Below are positions 26,673-34,647 of a stretch of DNA of 64,000 bases, in pieces (within the stretch, counting starts at the first letter, position 1; every line of letters begins with the position of its first letter). Made by a program: the position numbers and the translations under genes. Below the pieces are notes generated by a model, which was not told where the DNA came from, made no database searches, and worked only from the letters and a program-made list of their open reading frames with translations. Source of the DNA: CAVWTN01 sp963757945 (GTDB lineage: Bacteria; Vulcanimicrobiota; Vulcanimicrobiia; Vulcanimicrobiales; Vulcanimicrobiaceae). The DNA lies in assembly GCA_963757945.1 (NCBI GenBank), contig CAVWTN010000002.1, positions 1,178,001 through 1,242,000 on the forward strand, written 5' to 3'.

Positions 26673-27739
26673 GCCGGCAGCCCGAACTCACGATTCAGTC
26701 CGGCGACGGCGCCTACCGCGTGCAGTACGCGGATACGCTCGAAACGCTCGTCGAGCGTCTTCTCTCGGTCGCGCATGGCCTCGTCATCGTCGACGAGCAA
26801 GTCGATCGCCTTTATCGCGGGCCGCTTGCGCCGCTGCGGGAAGCGTTCCCTTGCTATACCGCCGTCGCGAACGAGGACGAGAAGACTCTTGACGGAATCA
26901 AGCGCCTCGTTACGTTCCTTCAGGCGCATGATGCCAACCGCCAAACGCAATTGATCGCAATCGGCGGCGGTATCATCCAAGACATCGCGACGTTCACGTC
27001 ACGCGTCTATTACCGCGGCATACCGCTGCTGCTCGTGCCGACGACGCTGCTGGCGATGGCGGATAGCTGCATCGGCGCCAAGAGCGCGATCAATTTCGGC
27101 GCGTTCAAGAACCAGCTCGGAGTCTTCCGCTCGCCCTCGCACGTATTCATTTGCCATCGATTTCTCGATTCGCTGGCGGACGAGGAACTGCGATCCGGCT
27201 ACGGCGAGATCCTCAAGCTCTCACTTACGGGTTCGATCGCCGATTACGAGACCGTGGAAACGGTCGTACGGGCCGCCGGCCTGCGCAACGACCGGCTCCC
27301 CGGCCTGATCGATACGGCGCTCCGCGTCAAGAAGCGCGTCATTGAAATCGACGAATACGAGAGCGGCCTGCGCAAGACGCTCAACTACGGGCACACCTTC
27401 GGCCACGCGCTCGAGGCGATCACGGACCATGCGGTGCCGCACGGCAACGCCGTCGCGTGGGGATTGGACTTGGCAAACTTCATCGCGTACCAGCGTGGCA
27501 CGCTCGATCGCGAATGGTTCGAGCGCATCCACGCCTTCGTGTCGGAGACTTTCCCGATCCGCCACTCGAAAGGCGTGACGGCCGCGGCGCTCATCGACGC
27601 GTCCCGGCGCGACAAAAAGAACGTCGACGGGAAGCTCACGATGATCCTGTTACGAAGGCCCGGAGAGTTGGAGATTCAATCGGTGTCGTTCGACGCCGGA
27701 CTGGAACGGACGGTAGCTGAGTTTCTGGGGACTACCTAA
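26669..27739 (+). CDS. 3-dehydroquinate synthase-like sugar phosphate cyclase
   Basis: 356 residues from GTG 26669, which overlaps the SDR stop as GTGA; GTG 26663 is also possible. The family fold is clear: IAIGGGIIQDIATFTSRVYYRG, PTTLLAMADSCIGAKSAIN, KNQLGVF, and metal ligands in GYGEILK, LNYGHTFGHALE and VPHGNAVAWG. It is not in an aromatic amino acid context; sugar phosphate cyclases also make valiolone, inosose or similar rings. With TPP, SDR and aldolase genes around it, a carbocyclic sugar precursor is likely. The product is not predictable. Confidence 0.85.
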   Translation: MSRQPELTIQSGDGAYRVQYADTLETLVERLLSVAHGLVIVDEQVDRLYRGPLAPLREAFPCYTAVANEDEKTLDGIKRLVTFLQAHDANRQTQLIAIGGGIIQDIATFTSRVYYRGIPLLLVPTTLLAMADSCIGAKSAINFGAFKNQLGVFRSPSHVFICHRFLDSLADEELRSGYGEILKLSLTGSIADYETVETVVRAAGLRNDRLPGLIDTALRVKKRVIEIDEYESGLRKTLNYGHTFGHALEAITDHAVPHGNAVAWGLDLANFIAYQRGTLDREWFERIHAFVSETFPIRHSKGVTAAALIDASRRDKKNVDGKLTMILLRRPGELEIQSVSFDAGLERTVAEFLGTT

Positions 27740-28538
27740 CCGGCTGATTGAGAACGTTCCAGCGGTTCTCGAGCATTTCGATTCGCCTGGCATCCTCGCT
27801 GTGGATCGTTCCGTAATACTCACGCTTGTTGATCAGCCAGAGAAGCTCGAAGTGTACCGCGTTGAGCAGCCCCTGCTCGATCGACGGTTCATCGAGGGCC
27901 GATGCCTGGAAGACGACCTTGCGCGTTTCGAACCGCGACAGATGTGTCTGACGCACGCGCCGCAGGGCGGGGATCGCGTCACGCGAGACGCCGCCGCCGA
28001 CGACGAGATCGAGGCCGTTCGAGCGGCAGCGCTCCGCCACGTCCACGATTCGATCGGTGATAGCGTCATCGTTGATGCTGTCGCGGTCGGCGCCGAGCGA
28101 GCCGACGAAATCGACCCGCCCGAAGACGACGCCGTCGACGCCGGGGCGGCGGGCGGCGAGTTCGATGATGTCGGCGCGGTTCTCGAATCCCGTGATGGTC
28201 TCGAGGTTGAAGAGGAAATCCGTTTCCTCGGCTTCGTCGGCGCTGTAAACCAGCGTCCGCGCTGACACGAATTTCGAGAGTGCGTACGGCGTCTCGACCA
28301 TCGGCGCGACGATGTACCGCACGCCGATTTGCTTTGCCTCGAGCAGATCGCGAATCGCTTCGCAACCGCCAATCTTTACGGTCAGTTCGAGGCCGGCTCT
28401 GTGTGAAATCTCAATGAGCCGCAGCAATTCGTCGGCCCGGGTTCCTTCAGCCTCGAATTCCGCCTTGACCGACGTGTAGCCGTAATGGTTCTTCCCCCGT
28501 CCGAGGATCTGAGCCATCTGACGCTCGGTATTATTCAT
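27732..28538 (-). CDS. HpcH/HpaI (CitE-like) aldolase family protein
   Basis: 268-residue TIM-barrel protein of the aldolase/citrate lyase beta group. EFEAEGTRADELLRLIEI, TVKIGGCEAIRDL, VAPMVETPYALSKF, NLETITGF and VVFGRVDFVGSLG correspond to the metal- and substrate-binding strands. It is convergent with the cyclase gene (8-base overlap) and downstream of the rfb genes. It could join or split a pyruvate-like unit in synthesis of the glycan sugar. This is inferred from context. Confidence 0.82.
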   Translation of the reverse strand: MNNTERQMAQILGRGKNHYGYTSVKAEFEAEGTRADELLRLIEISHRAGLELTVKIGGCEAIRDLLEAKQIGVRYIVAPMVETPYALSKFVSARTLVYSADEAEETDFLFNLETITGFENRADIIELAARRPGVDGVVFGRVDFVGSLGADRDSINDDAITDRIVDVAERCRSNGLDLVVGGGVSRDAIPALRRVRQTHLSRFETRKVVFQASALDEPSIEQGLLNAVHFELLWLINKREYYGTIHSEDARRIEMLENRWNVLNQPVR

Positions 28539-28646
28539 CTTATTCAGGTTTTCGGCGGATCCCTAAGTCCGCTTAACCGCGCTCACGGGAGCCGCACCGG
28601 GGGTGCTCGACCGCCAGGCAACGCTTGGTCTGCCGGGATCTTGCGC

Positions 28647-29603
28647 CTAGGCCGGCCGGTTGCGGTGCCACGCCAGCGTCGTGTCGATGGCGGCCGCAAG
28701 GTTCACCGTCTCGTCCAGTCCGAGCTCCACCTTTGCGCGAGCAACATCGGGCACGTATCGTTCCGGCAGGCGCCCGGCAACCGCCGCTCCCTTGACGTTG
28801 ACCCCAAGAGCCGGATGCGCCGTCGCGGCAACCGTGGCAGCGAGGGTCCGAATGTCGACGGTTCGTGCCGATCCGACGTTGTATGCGCGGCGCGGCCAGC
28901 CTCGCAGCAGAATCGCCCAAAGCCACGACGCCATATCGGCCGCGTACAGATATGAGCGCACCGGCGTCCCGTCGCCGTTGACCACGATGTCCCGGCCGCA
29001 CAGTGCATCGTCCATGAAGTTACCGATCGCGAAGTGCCGGTCGAGCGGAAGATACGGCCCGACGAACGCAAAGAGTCGCGCGATCTTGGCGTGCACCGCG
29101 CCACGTTCGTCGTAGATCGCACAAAGCAACTCCGCGAGCCGTTTCGACTCGGCGTAGACGGACTGCGCGTTGAGAGTGTCCGGGCCACCGGTGTAGTCTT
29201 CGCCGACGTGCGAGAGTTCGGGCGGCTGGCGCCCGTAGACGGCGCCCGAACTCGTGAGGAGCACCGGAATGCGCCCAGATGGCCCCAGCAGTTCCAACAC
29301 GTGCCGGGTCCCTTCAACGACGGTCTCGAGCATAGCGAGCGGGTGCTCGGCGTTGAGGTAGGCACTGGCGGAGGTCGCCGCGTGAATGCAGGCGTCGAAC
29401 GTTCCGAGCGGCGGCAGCACGCTGCAAACGTCAGCGGCCTCGAACGTGATGGCGGGATCGCCTGCGATGGCCGGCCTTGCCCGGACGAACGCCGCGGGGT
29501 CGCGCGAGAGCACGACCATCTTCGCATCGAGGGCGAGCCGCCGGTTCGCGTGCGCGAATGACGCGAGCAGCCAGGAACCGACGAATCCCGTTCCGCCGGT
29601 CAC
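28647..29603 (-). CDS. NAD-dependent epimerase/reductase (extended SDR)
   Basis: 318 residues from GTG 29603, which is inside the Rossmann motif (TGGTGFVG). The frame is open upstream and encodes ADLERILAERADDL and SLAKARIL, the expected N-terminus of this family, but no ATG, GTG or TTG occurs before an upstream stop near the rfbH end. The real start is therefore unresolved and may be non-canonical. The catalytic Tyr/Lys lies in VYAESKRLAE. Downstream of rfbH, it probably reduces or epimerises a CDP-4-keto sugar. Confidence 0.82.
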   Translation of the reverse strand: MTGGTGFVGSWLLASFAHANRRLALDAKMVVLSRDPAAFVRARPAIAGDPAITFEAADVCSVLPPLGTFDACIHAATSASAYLNAEHPLAMLETVVEGTRHVLELLGPSGRIPVLLTSSGAVYGRQPPELSHVGEDYTGGPDTLNAQSVYAESKRLAELLCAIYDERGAVHAKIARLFAFVGPYLPLDRHFAIGNFMDDALCGRDIVVNGDGTPVRSYLYAADMASWLWAILLRGWPRRAYNVGSARTVDIRTLAATVAATAHPALGVNVKGAAVAGRLPERYVPDVARAKVELGLDETVNLAAAIDTTLAWHRNRPA

Positions 29604-29697
29604 GAGAATGCGCGCTTTCGCGAGGCTGCGGAGATCGTCCGCGCGCTCGGCCAGAATCCGTTCGAGGTCGGCTTGCGGAAGCGCCGGCTCCGGCCCG

Positions 29698-31053
29698 CTA
29701 GGCGTTGGCCGACGCCTCCGGCGAGCGCTTCGCGCCTAGCTCACGAATCGACTCGGCGATGAAGCGGAGTTGCTCTTCATCGAGCCCTGGGTACGAACCA
29801 ACCCACAGCACGTCGTTCATGATGATGTCCGCGTTCTCGAGCGTCCCGACGACGCGATGGACGATCTCGCCGTAGGCAGGCTGCCGCACGAGGTTGCCGG
29901 CGAACACCAGGCGCGTTCCGATCTTGCGCGCGTTCAGGCCCTTCGCGAGGTCGTCCCGGCCGAGCGGCGCATCCGGCGTCAACCGAATCGGGAAACCAAA
30001 CCACGAAGAACGGCCCCCCGGCAGCTCTCGCGGAAGCACGAGCCACGGAACGTCCGCCAGTAGCGAGCCGAGCACTTCAGCGTTGCGGCGCCGCTTCTCG
30101 ATGAAGCCGTCCAGCTTCGCTAGCTGCGAGACGCCAACCGCCGCCTGCATGTCGGTCAGCTTGAGGTTGTAGCCGATGTGGCTGTACGTGTACTTGTGGT
30201 CGTAGCCGTGCGGCAAATCGCCGAGTTGCCAATCGAAGCGCTTGCCGCAGGTGTTGTCGGCGCCGGGCTTGCACCAGCAGTCGCGGCCCCAATCCCGAAA
30301 GGACTCCGCGATCTTGCGCAGCTTCGGCGAGCGCAGCATCACGGCGCCGCCCTCGCCCATCGTCATATGGTGCGCCGGATAGAAGCTGACCGTCGACGCG
30401 TCGCCGAACGTGCCGACCTGGACCCCATTCCAGGTCGCGCCGACGGCGTCGCAGGTATCCTCGATCATCCAGAGCTTGTGCTCGCGGCAGAACGAATGCA
30501 GCCGCTCGGCATCGTAGGGATTACCGAGCGTGTGAGCGAGGATGACGCCGCGCGTCCGCGGCGAGAGCGCCGCCTCCAGCTGCGCGAGATCGGCGTTGTA
30601 CGTCGTCAGTTCGCTATCGATGAAGACGGGGATCGCGCCCATCTGCACGATCGGGTTCACGGTCGTCGGGAATCCCGCGGCCGCGGTGATTACTTCGTCC
30701 CCCGGGCGCAGCCGCGCCTCACCCAATTCCGGCGAGGTGAGCATTGCGAGCGCGATCAGGTTCGCGCTCGAACCCGAATTCACGAGGATGCACTCTCGAA
30801 TGCCGTACCATTTCGCGAATTCTCGCTCGAATTGTTCGGCGAAGCGCCCCGTCGTGAGCCAGAAGTCGAGCGCGCTATCGACGAGCGACTCCAGATCGCG
30901 CTCGTCGAAGACTCTGCCTGAGACCGGAACGGCGTCTTGCAGCGGCACGAAGGCGCGCTGCTCGTAAGCGGCGGCAAAGTACTCGCGCGTCTTCTCCAGG
31001 ATCTCCGCGCGCAACGCCTTCGCGCGTTCCGAGGAGCTCCTATCCGCCTGCAC
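29698..31053 (-). CDS. rfbH: CDP-4-keto-6-deoxy-D-glucose-3-dehydrase (RfbH/E1)
   Basis: PMP- and [2Fe-2S]-dependent C3 dehydrase that with a reductase yields CDP-3,6-dideoxy-4-ketohexose. 451 residues from GTG 31053, overlapping rfbG by 14 bases. A DegT/DnrJ fold is seen with FPTTVNPIVQMG and IEDTCDAVGATW. The PLP-lysine position is His in FYPAHHMTMGEGGAV, which is the mark of E1. Cysteines in RDCWCKPGADNTCGKRFDW supply cluster ligands. No E3-type flavin reductase gene is seen in the window. Confidence 0.93.
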   Translation of the reverse strand: MQADRSSSERAKALRAEILEKTREYFAAAYEQRAFVPLQDAVPVSGRVFDERDLESLVDSALDFWLTTGRFAEQFEREFAKWYGIRECILVNSGSSANLIALAMLTSPELGEARLRPGDEVITAAAGFPTTVNPIVQMGAIPVFIDSELTTYNADLAQLEAALSPRTRGVILAHTLGNPYDAERLHSFCREHKLWMIEDTCDAVGATWNGVQVGTFGDASTVSFYPAHHMTMGEGGAVMLRSPKLRKIAESFRDWGRDCWCKPGADNTCGKRFDWQLGDLPHGYDHKYTYSHIGYNLKLTDMQAAVGVSQLAKLDGFIEKRRRNAEVLGSLLADVPWLVLPRELPGGRSSWFGFPIRLTPDAPLGRDDLAKGLNARKIGTRLVFAGNLVRQPAYGEIVHRVVGTLENADIIMNDVLWVGSYPGLDEEQLRFIAESIRELGAKRSPEASANA

Positions 31054-32050
31054 GCGACGTCCCCGGGAGGCCGAGCCGCGTTGCCAGCCGGCGCCGATAC
31101 CACTCGATCGTCTCCCCAAGGCCGGCTTCGAGCGTCCACTGCGTTCGCCATGAGAGCAGGCGCTTCGCCTTAGCCGCCGAGAGCGTTTGATCCTGAATCT
31201 CGTGCAGGGCCGTGCCCAGCACGATCGGCTCGATCGAGCTTTCCATCAGGCGCGCGATCGCTTGCACGATCTCGAGCACGGTCACGCGCGATTCGGGGCT
31301 AAAGTTGAAGGCTTGGCCCGCGATTTCCGGCTCCGCGATCCGCTCCGCCAAGGCGAGATACGCCGAGACCACATCCCGGACGTAGATGTAGTCGCGAACG
31401 TTCGATCCGTCGCTGCGCAGCACGGGCCGTTCGCTCCGCAGAAGGCTGCGAATGGTCCCGGGAACGATTCGGCTCCAGTTCAGATCGCCGCCGCCGTAGA
31501 TGTTGCCGCATCGGGCGATCGCGACGGGCGTCCCGTACGTGTCGTGATAGGCGCCCGCCAACAAGTCGGTGCAGCTCTTTGAGACGTCGTACGGATGGCG
31601 GCCGTTGAGCGGCATGTCCTCGGTGTAGGGCAGGGTTGCCGAATCGCCGTACGCCTTATCGCTGGATGCGACGACGAACGCGCGCACGAGATCCGGCGCG
31701 CGCCGCGCGGCCTCCAGCAGGTTGTACGTTCCGCGGATGTTGCTCTCGAACGTCTCGAGCGGATCGCGAACGGCCGGGCCGACCAGCGTCTGCGCGCCGA
31801 GGTGGAAGACGACCTCGATATCGTTCGCCAAGACGGCGCGAGCGCAGTCCTCGATGTTCTGAAGCGCTCCGCGGACGATCGTAGCATTGGGCGCCACGCC
31901 GTCGGAATAGAACATCGACTGCGGATCGTCGTCCCGCACGAGCGCGACCACGAAGGCCTTGCGCTGCACGAGCTCCTTACAAAGCCACGACCCGACGATC
32001 CCCGTTGCGCCGGTCACGAGAACTCGGCGTTCAGCCCAATACTCGCTCAT
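31040..32050 (-). CDS. rfbG: CDP-glucose 4,6-dehydratase
   Basis: 336-residue extended SDR that makes CDP-4-keto-6-deoxyglucose. VLVTGATGIVGSWL is the NAD motif, HLGAQTLVGPAVRDP is characteristic of the CDP-glucose branch, and SSDKAYG and HPYDVSKSC carry the catalytic residues. ATG 32050 overlaps the rfbF stop (ATGA); longer starts lie inside rfbF. It is the second step of the CDP-sugar pathway. Confidence 0.93.
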   Translation of the reverse strand: MSEYWAERRVLVTGATGIVGSWLCKELVQRKAFVVALVRDDDPQSMFYSDGVAPNATIVRGALQNIEDCARAVLANDIEVVFHLGAQTLVGPAVRDPLETFESNIRGTYNLLEAARRAPDLVRAFVVASSDKAYGDSATLPYTEDMPLNGRHPYDVSKSCTDLLAGAYHDTYGTPVAIARCGNIYGGGDLNWSRIVPGTIRSLLRSERPVLRSDGSNVRDYIYVRDVVSAYLALAERIAEPEIAGQAFNFSPESRVTVLEIVQAIARLMESSIEPIVLGTALHEIQDQTLSAAKAKRLLSWRTQWTLEAGLGETIEWYRRRLATRLGLPGTSRAGG

Positions 32051-32814
32051 CCGCGCACCCACGGCGGCGATCCCGAGGACCACAGTTCCTCCAGAAGCCG
32101 CTTATCGCGCAAGGTATCCATGGGTTGCCAAAAGCCCGGATGCCGGTAAGCGATCAACTGCCCTTCAGAGGCGAGCCCGGAGAGCGGCGCGTGCTCGAGC
32201 ATCGTCGAGTCGCCCTCGATGCGGGCGAAGACGCTCGGTTCGAACACGAAGAATCCGCCGTTGATCCAGCCTTCGCTCAACTGCGGCTTCTCCTCGAACT
32301 TCACGACGACGTCGCCGTCCAAATCCAGCCCGCCGAAGCGCGCCGGCGGCCTGACCGCCGTCAACGTCGCCTCCCGGCCGTGGCCCTTGTGAAAGCGCAG
32401 CAGCTCGGCGATATCGAGCGACGCGAGGCCGTCGCCGTAGGTGCACATGAACGTCTCGTCGCCGATGAGCTTCTGCAGGCGCTTGATCCGGCCGCCGGTC
32501 TTCGTGTCCAGGCCGGTATCGACGAGATGGACCTTCCAGCGTTCGGTCGAGCGCCGCTCGACGATGGTCTCGCCCGTCCCAAGATCCACGGTGAGATCGT
32601 TGCTGAGCGAGTAGAAGAGATGGAAGTACTCTTTGATGACTTCTTGCCGATAGCCGAGCGCAATGATGAACTCGTTGAAGCCGGCCGCCGAGTACATGTG
32701 CAAGAGATGCCAGAGGATCGGCTTGCCCCCCACCTCAACCATCGGCTTGGGGCGAGCCTGAGTCTCCTCCGAAAGGCGCGTCCCAAGGCCGCCCGCCAGG
32801 ATGATGACCTTCAT
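32047..32814 (-). CDS. rfbF: Glucose-1-phosphate cytidylyltransferase
   Basis: 255-residue nucleotidyltransferase that makes CDP-glucose, the committed step to CDP-dideoxyhexoses. The N-terminus has ILAGGLGTRLSEETQARPKP; GKPILWHLLHMYSAAG, TYGDGLASLDI and NGGFFVFEP also fit the family. It is the first gene of the leftward rfbF-rfbG-rfbH-reductase-aldolase run and overlaps rfbG by 4 bases. Confidence 0.95.
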   Translation of the reverse strand: MKVIILAGGLGTRLSEETQARPKPMVEVGGKPILWHLLHMYSAAGFNEFIIALGYRQEVIKEYFHLFYSLSNDLTVDLGTGETIVERRSTERWKVHLVDTGLDTKTGGRIKRLQKLIGDETFMCTYGDGLASLDIAELLRFHKGHGREATLTAVRPPARFGGLDLDGDVVVKFEEKPQLSEGWINGGFFVFEPSVFARIEGDSTMLEHAPLSGLASEGQLIAYRHPGFWQPMDTLRDKRLLEELWSSGSPPWVRG

Positions 32815-33103
32815 CGGTTACGACCGGTCCGCGGGTCGAGCGGTCCGCGGTTGAGCGGGACGGCGGTGGGACGGCGGCGGAGGGCAGTAAGAATGAACAC
32901 CTTCGCTCGGGGCGTTTTCCTTTCGCCGACCCGAACCTTCATACGTCGCATCCCTAAGGTTTTCGGCCCGCGCGAACGCGAAAACAAGTGGACGCTGACG
33001 AAGCTGCTCGGCAGCCCGGCGGAGACCGCGTAAACGGCCGGCGGCGGCGGGAGTAGGCTGACCGACGCATGCCATCATGCCTGGATGAACGCCGACACTC
33101 TTG
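32815..33103. other. Intergenic region with pnp-tail remnant
   Basis: No convincing gene. The left part must hold the leftward rfbF promoter, but I see no strong consensus there. 33031-33095 is the transplanted pnp 3' end (separate entry). It forms the border between the polysaccharide module and the toxin-antitoxin island. Confidence 0.5.
33031..33095 (+). repeat. Transplanted pnp 3'-end fragment
   Basis: Matches 19572-19637 at roughly 80 percent by eye, including GGCGGGAGTAGGCTGACCG, then diverges. No pnp reading frame precedes it. It marks an ancient recombination border. Confidence 0.7.
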
Positions 33104-33247
33104 GTGAGCCCTAGAGCGCGGTCGATTCGCCGCGAAGGGATCCGGGAAGCCGCCAGCCGCCTTGAGGCAAGCGGATTCCGGGCGCACGTCGCAATTGCCG
33201 ACGACGACGTAGGCGAAACCAAACTCTTTGTTCGCCGCTCCAGCTAG
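33104..33247 (+). CDS. Small hypothetical protein (47 aa)
   Basis: GTG 33104 (TTG 33101 is also possible) to TAG 33245. The peptide is charged, with REAASRLEASGFRAHVAIA and DDDVGETKLFVRRS. I do not recognise it. It lies directly after the pnp-tail fragment and before the hicA-like gene. It could be the tail of a decayed gene; confidence is low. Confidence 0.3.
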   Translation: MSPRARSIRREGIREAASRLEASGFRAHVAIADDDVGETKLFVRRSS

Positions 33248-33306
33248 GATGGCACCCGGATTTGGTGGTCGGCACTCGAAATCCGTTGACAACGAAGGAG
33301 AGATGA

Positions 33307-33480
33307 TTGCCGCCGCGAGTCAGGGAGGTAGCCGCTTGGCTGAAAGAGTGTGGGTTCGTCTTCCATCGCGCCGGCAAAGGCGACCACGGGGTCTATCGGA
33401 ACCAGGAAACGGGGGAGACTGGTCGTTCTTGACGGCTCTCCAAATCACGAACTGCCAATGCCCGTCTGGCGAAAGTTACC
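33307..33480 (+). pseudogene. hicA: hicA-like toxin gene, frameshifted
   Basis: HicA toxins are about 60-residue dsRBD-fold mRNA interferases. TTG 33307, just after AAGGAGAG, starts PPRVREVAAWLKECGFVFH and RAGKGDHGVYRNQETG (region of the catalytic His), then stops at TGA 33430. The rest of HicA (VVLDGSPNHELPMPVWRKL) is in the +1 frame. One extra G in the run of five Gs at 33411-33415 explains the shift. There is also no hicA-type stop near the hicB start. Either the toxin is inactivated or the homopolymer is a sequencing error. Confidence 0.65.
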
Positions 33481-33699
33481 GTGCGAATCGACTACGACCC
33501 AAATACGAAGACCTACGGCGCTACGTCGGAGGAGCTTCCAGACGTCTATGCGGTTAGCGACGATCGTGAGGACGTGCTGGCGCGCTTCGTTCGCTCGGCG
33601 AACACCTATGTCAGCTTCTTACGCGAGCAGAGTTTGCCGCTGCCGGCTTCGTTAGACATACACACCGAAGTAGTGACGGTGTCGATCGAAGCAGCGTAA
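33481..33699 (+). CDS. hicB: HicB-like antitoxin
   Basis: 72-residue protein from GTG 33481. It has the HicB partial RNase H-like fold pattern: RIDYDPNTKTYGATSEELP, then VSDDREDVLARFVRSANTYV and SLPLPA. There is no DNA-binding extension. It sits immediately after the hicA remnant, the usual hicAB order. If HicA is inactive, HicB has no toxin partner here. Confidence 0.65.
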   Translation: MRIDYDPNTKTYGATSEELPDVYAVSDDREDVLARFVRSANTYVSFLREQSLPLPASLDIHTEVVTVSIEAA

Positions 33700-33939
33700 A
33701 TGGGAGCCACATCGCGGCCGCGGTCCCTCACGCGCGATTGACCGAGGCGCCGTAGCACGTTACGAGCGACGAACTCGAGCGCATTCGCGCGCAAATAGCC
33801 GACTGCGTTTCGGCTTGACCGAAAGCGTGCGCCTGCCAAGACAATTGCGGCCACCACGCTTCGACATACCCCAACGCGCGGCCGTACCGGAGTAACGGAC
33901 GAACAGCCCCGATCAATACGCTCGGGGAAACTCTCGCTA
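33700..33939. other. Intergenic region, no gene recognised
   Basis: About 240 bases between hicB and the brnT promoter. Short open frames on the minus strand have no recognisable features. It may hold decayed sequence. Confidence 0.4.
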
Positions 33940-33968
33940 TTGCGTATACGCTGATTGAGGAGTATAGT
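33940..33968 (+). promoter_or_regulatory. Predicted sigma70 promoter of brnT/antitoxin
   Basis: TTGCGT (33940-33945), 17-base spacer, TATAGT (33963-33968). The predicted transcript start falls near 33975, at the first possible codons of brnT, so there is little or no leader. GAGGAG at 33957-33962 would then lie upstream of the RNA. Confidence 0.5.
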
Positions 33969-33973
33969 GCGCC

Positions 33974-34309
33974 ATAGACCATGACTTCGAAGACGGCTTC
34001 TCCTGGGACCCGGCCAAAAACGACGCAGTCTTTGACGAACGCGGCATCGACTTCGAGGTCGCAAGCGAAATCTTTCTCGATCCTCCGTACATTGAGCGCG
34101 AAGACACCCGCGAAGACTACGGCGAGCCGCGCTTCGTATCAACCGGGATCGCGGCGGACGTTGGGATCATCACCGTCGTCTGGACGCCTCGCGGTCGCCG
34201 GCGTCACATCATCACCGCCTGGCGCGCGAGCAAAGCCGAAAAGGAAGAATACTATGCCGACTGCGCAGGTTTCCAAGGAACAGATCCGCCGTCGGGGCGG
34301 CCGGGTTAA
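33974..34309 (+). CDS. brnT: BrnT-like toxin without a canonical start codon
   Basis: The frame encodes a clear BrnT-type RNase toxin: GFSWDPAKNDAVFDERGIDF, EVASEIFLDPPYIERED, then TVVWTPRGRRRHIITAWRAS and KAEKEEYY. A TAG lies just upstream, and no ATG, GTG or TTG occurs before the conserved part. The coordinates start at ATA 33974, giving up to 111 residues. It overlaps the antitoxin gene by 56 bases. Either ATA (or another codon) initiates translation or the toxin is silenced. Confidence 0.6.
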   Translation: MDHDFEDGFSWDPAKNDAVFDERGIDFEVASEIFLDPPYIEREDTREDYGEPRFVSTGIAADVGIITVVWTPRGRRRHIITAWRASKAEKEEYYADCAGFQGTDPPSGRPG

Positions 34310-34634
34310 CCTTGCGAAATTTCAGGCAACCACCGAGGACGATATCCAGCGCCACAAGCACGACGACGGGATGGATAACGCGGTACTCGGGCCAGTTCGG
34401 GTCGTCGCCGGTCCTGACGTTCAATTGCTCCGCAAGCGCCTCGGAATGACGCAAGAACAGTTCGCCACGGCCTTCGGCCTTTCGCTGCGCACCGTGCAAG
34501 GCTGGGAACAGCGCCATTGGGTCCCGGACGGAGCCGGGCGGGTTCTCTTGTCTCTGATCGCATATGACCCGGAAGCCGTCAAGGCGCTTGTACGGCAGAT
34601 GCGAGGGGAGCCCGACACGCTGGCCAGGATCTGA
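34254..34634 (+). CDS. HTH-type antitoxin of the BrnT-like pair
   Basis: 126 residues from ATG 34254, eight bases after AAGGA. The N-terminal part (VSKEQIRRRGGRVNLAKF) is linker-like. The C-terminal half is an XRE/HigA-type HTH: LRKRLGMTQEQFATAFGLS, RTVQGWEQ. It overlaps the toxin frame, as is common in toxin-antitoxin operons, and probably represses the promoter at 33940-33968. The frame is open further upstream, but that part is antisense-like to BrnT codons and is not believed. Confidence 0.72.
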   Translation: MPTAQVSKEQIRRRGGRVNLAKFQATTEDDIQRHKHDDGMDNAVLGPVRVVAGPDVQLLRKRLGMTQEQFATAFGLSLRTVQGWEQRHWVPDGAGRVLLSLIAYDPEAVKALVRQMRGEPDTLARI

Positions 34635-34647
34635 CCCCACCGCGCAG

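Noticed and set aside
33981..34253. N-terminal extension of the HTH antitoxin
   Set aside because: This frame is out of phase with BrnT over the same bases and its sequence is low-complexity Ser/Thr/Ala; the BrnT frame is the conserved one.
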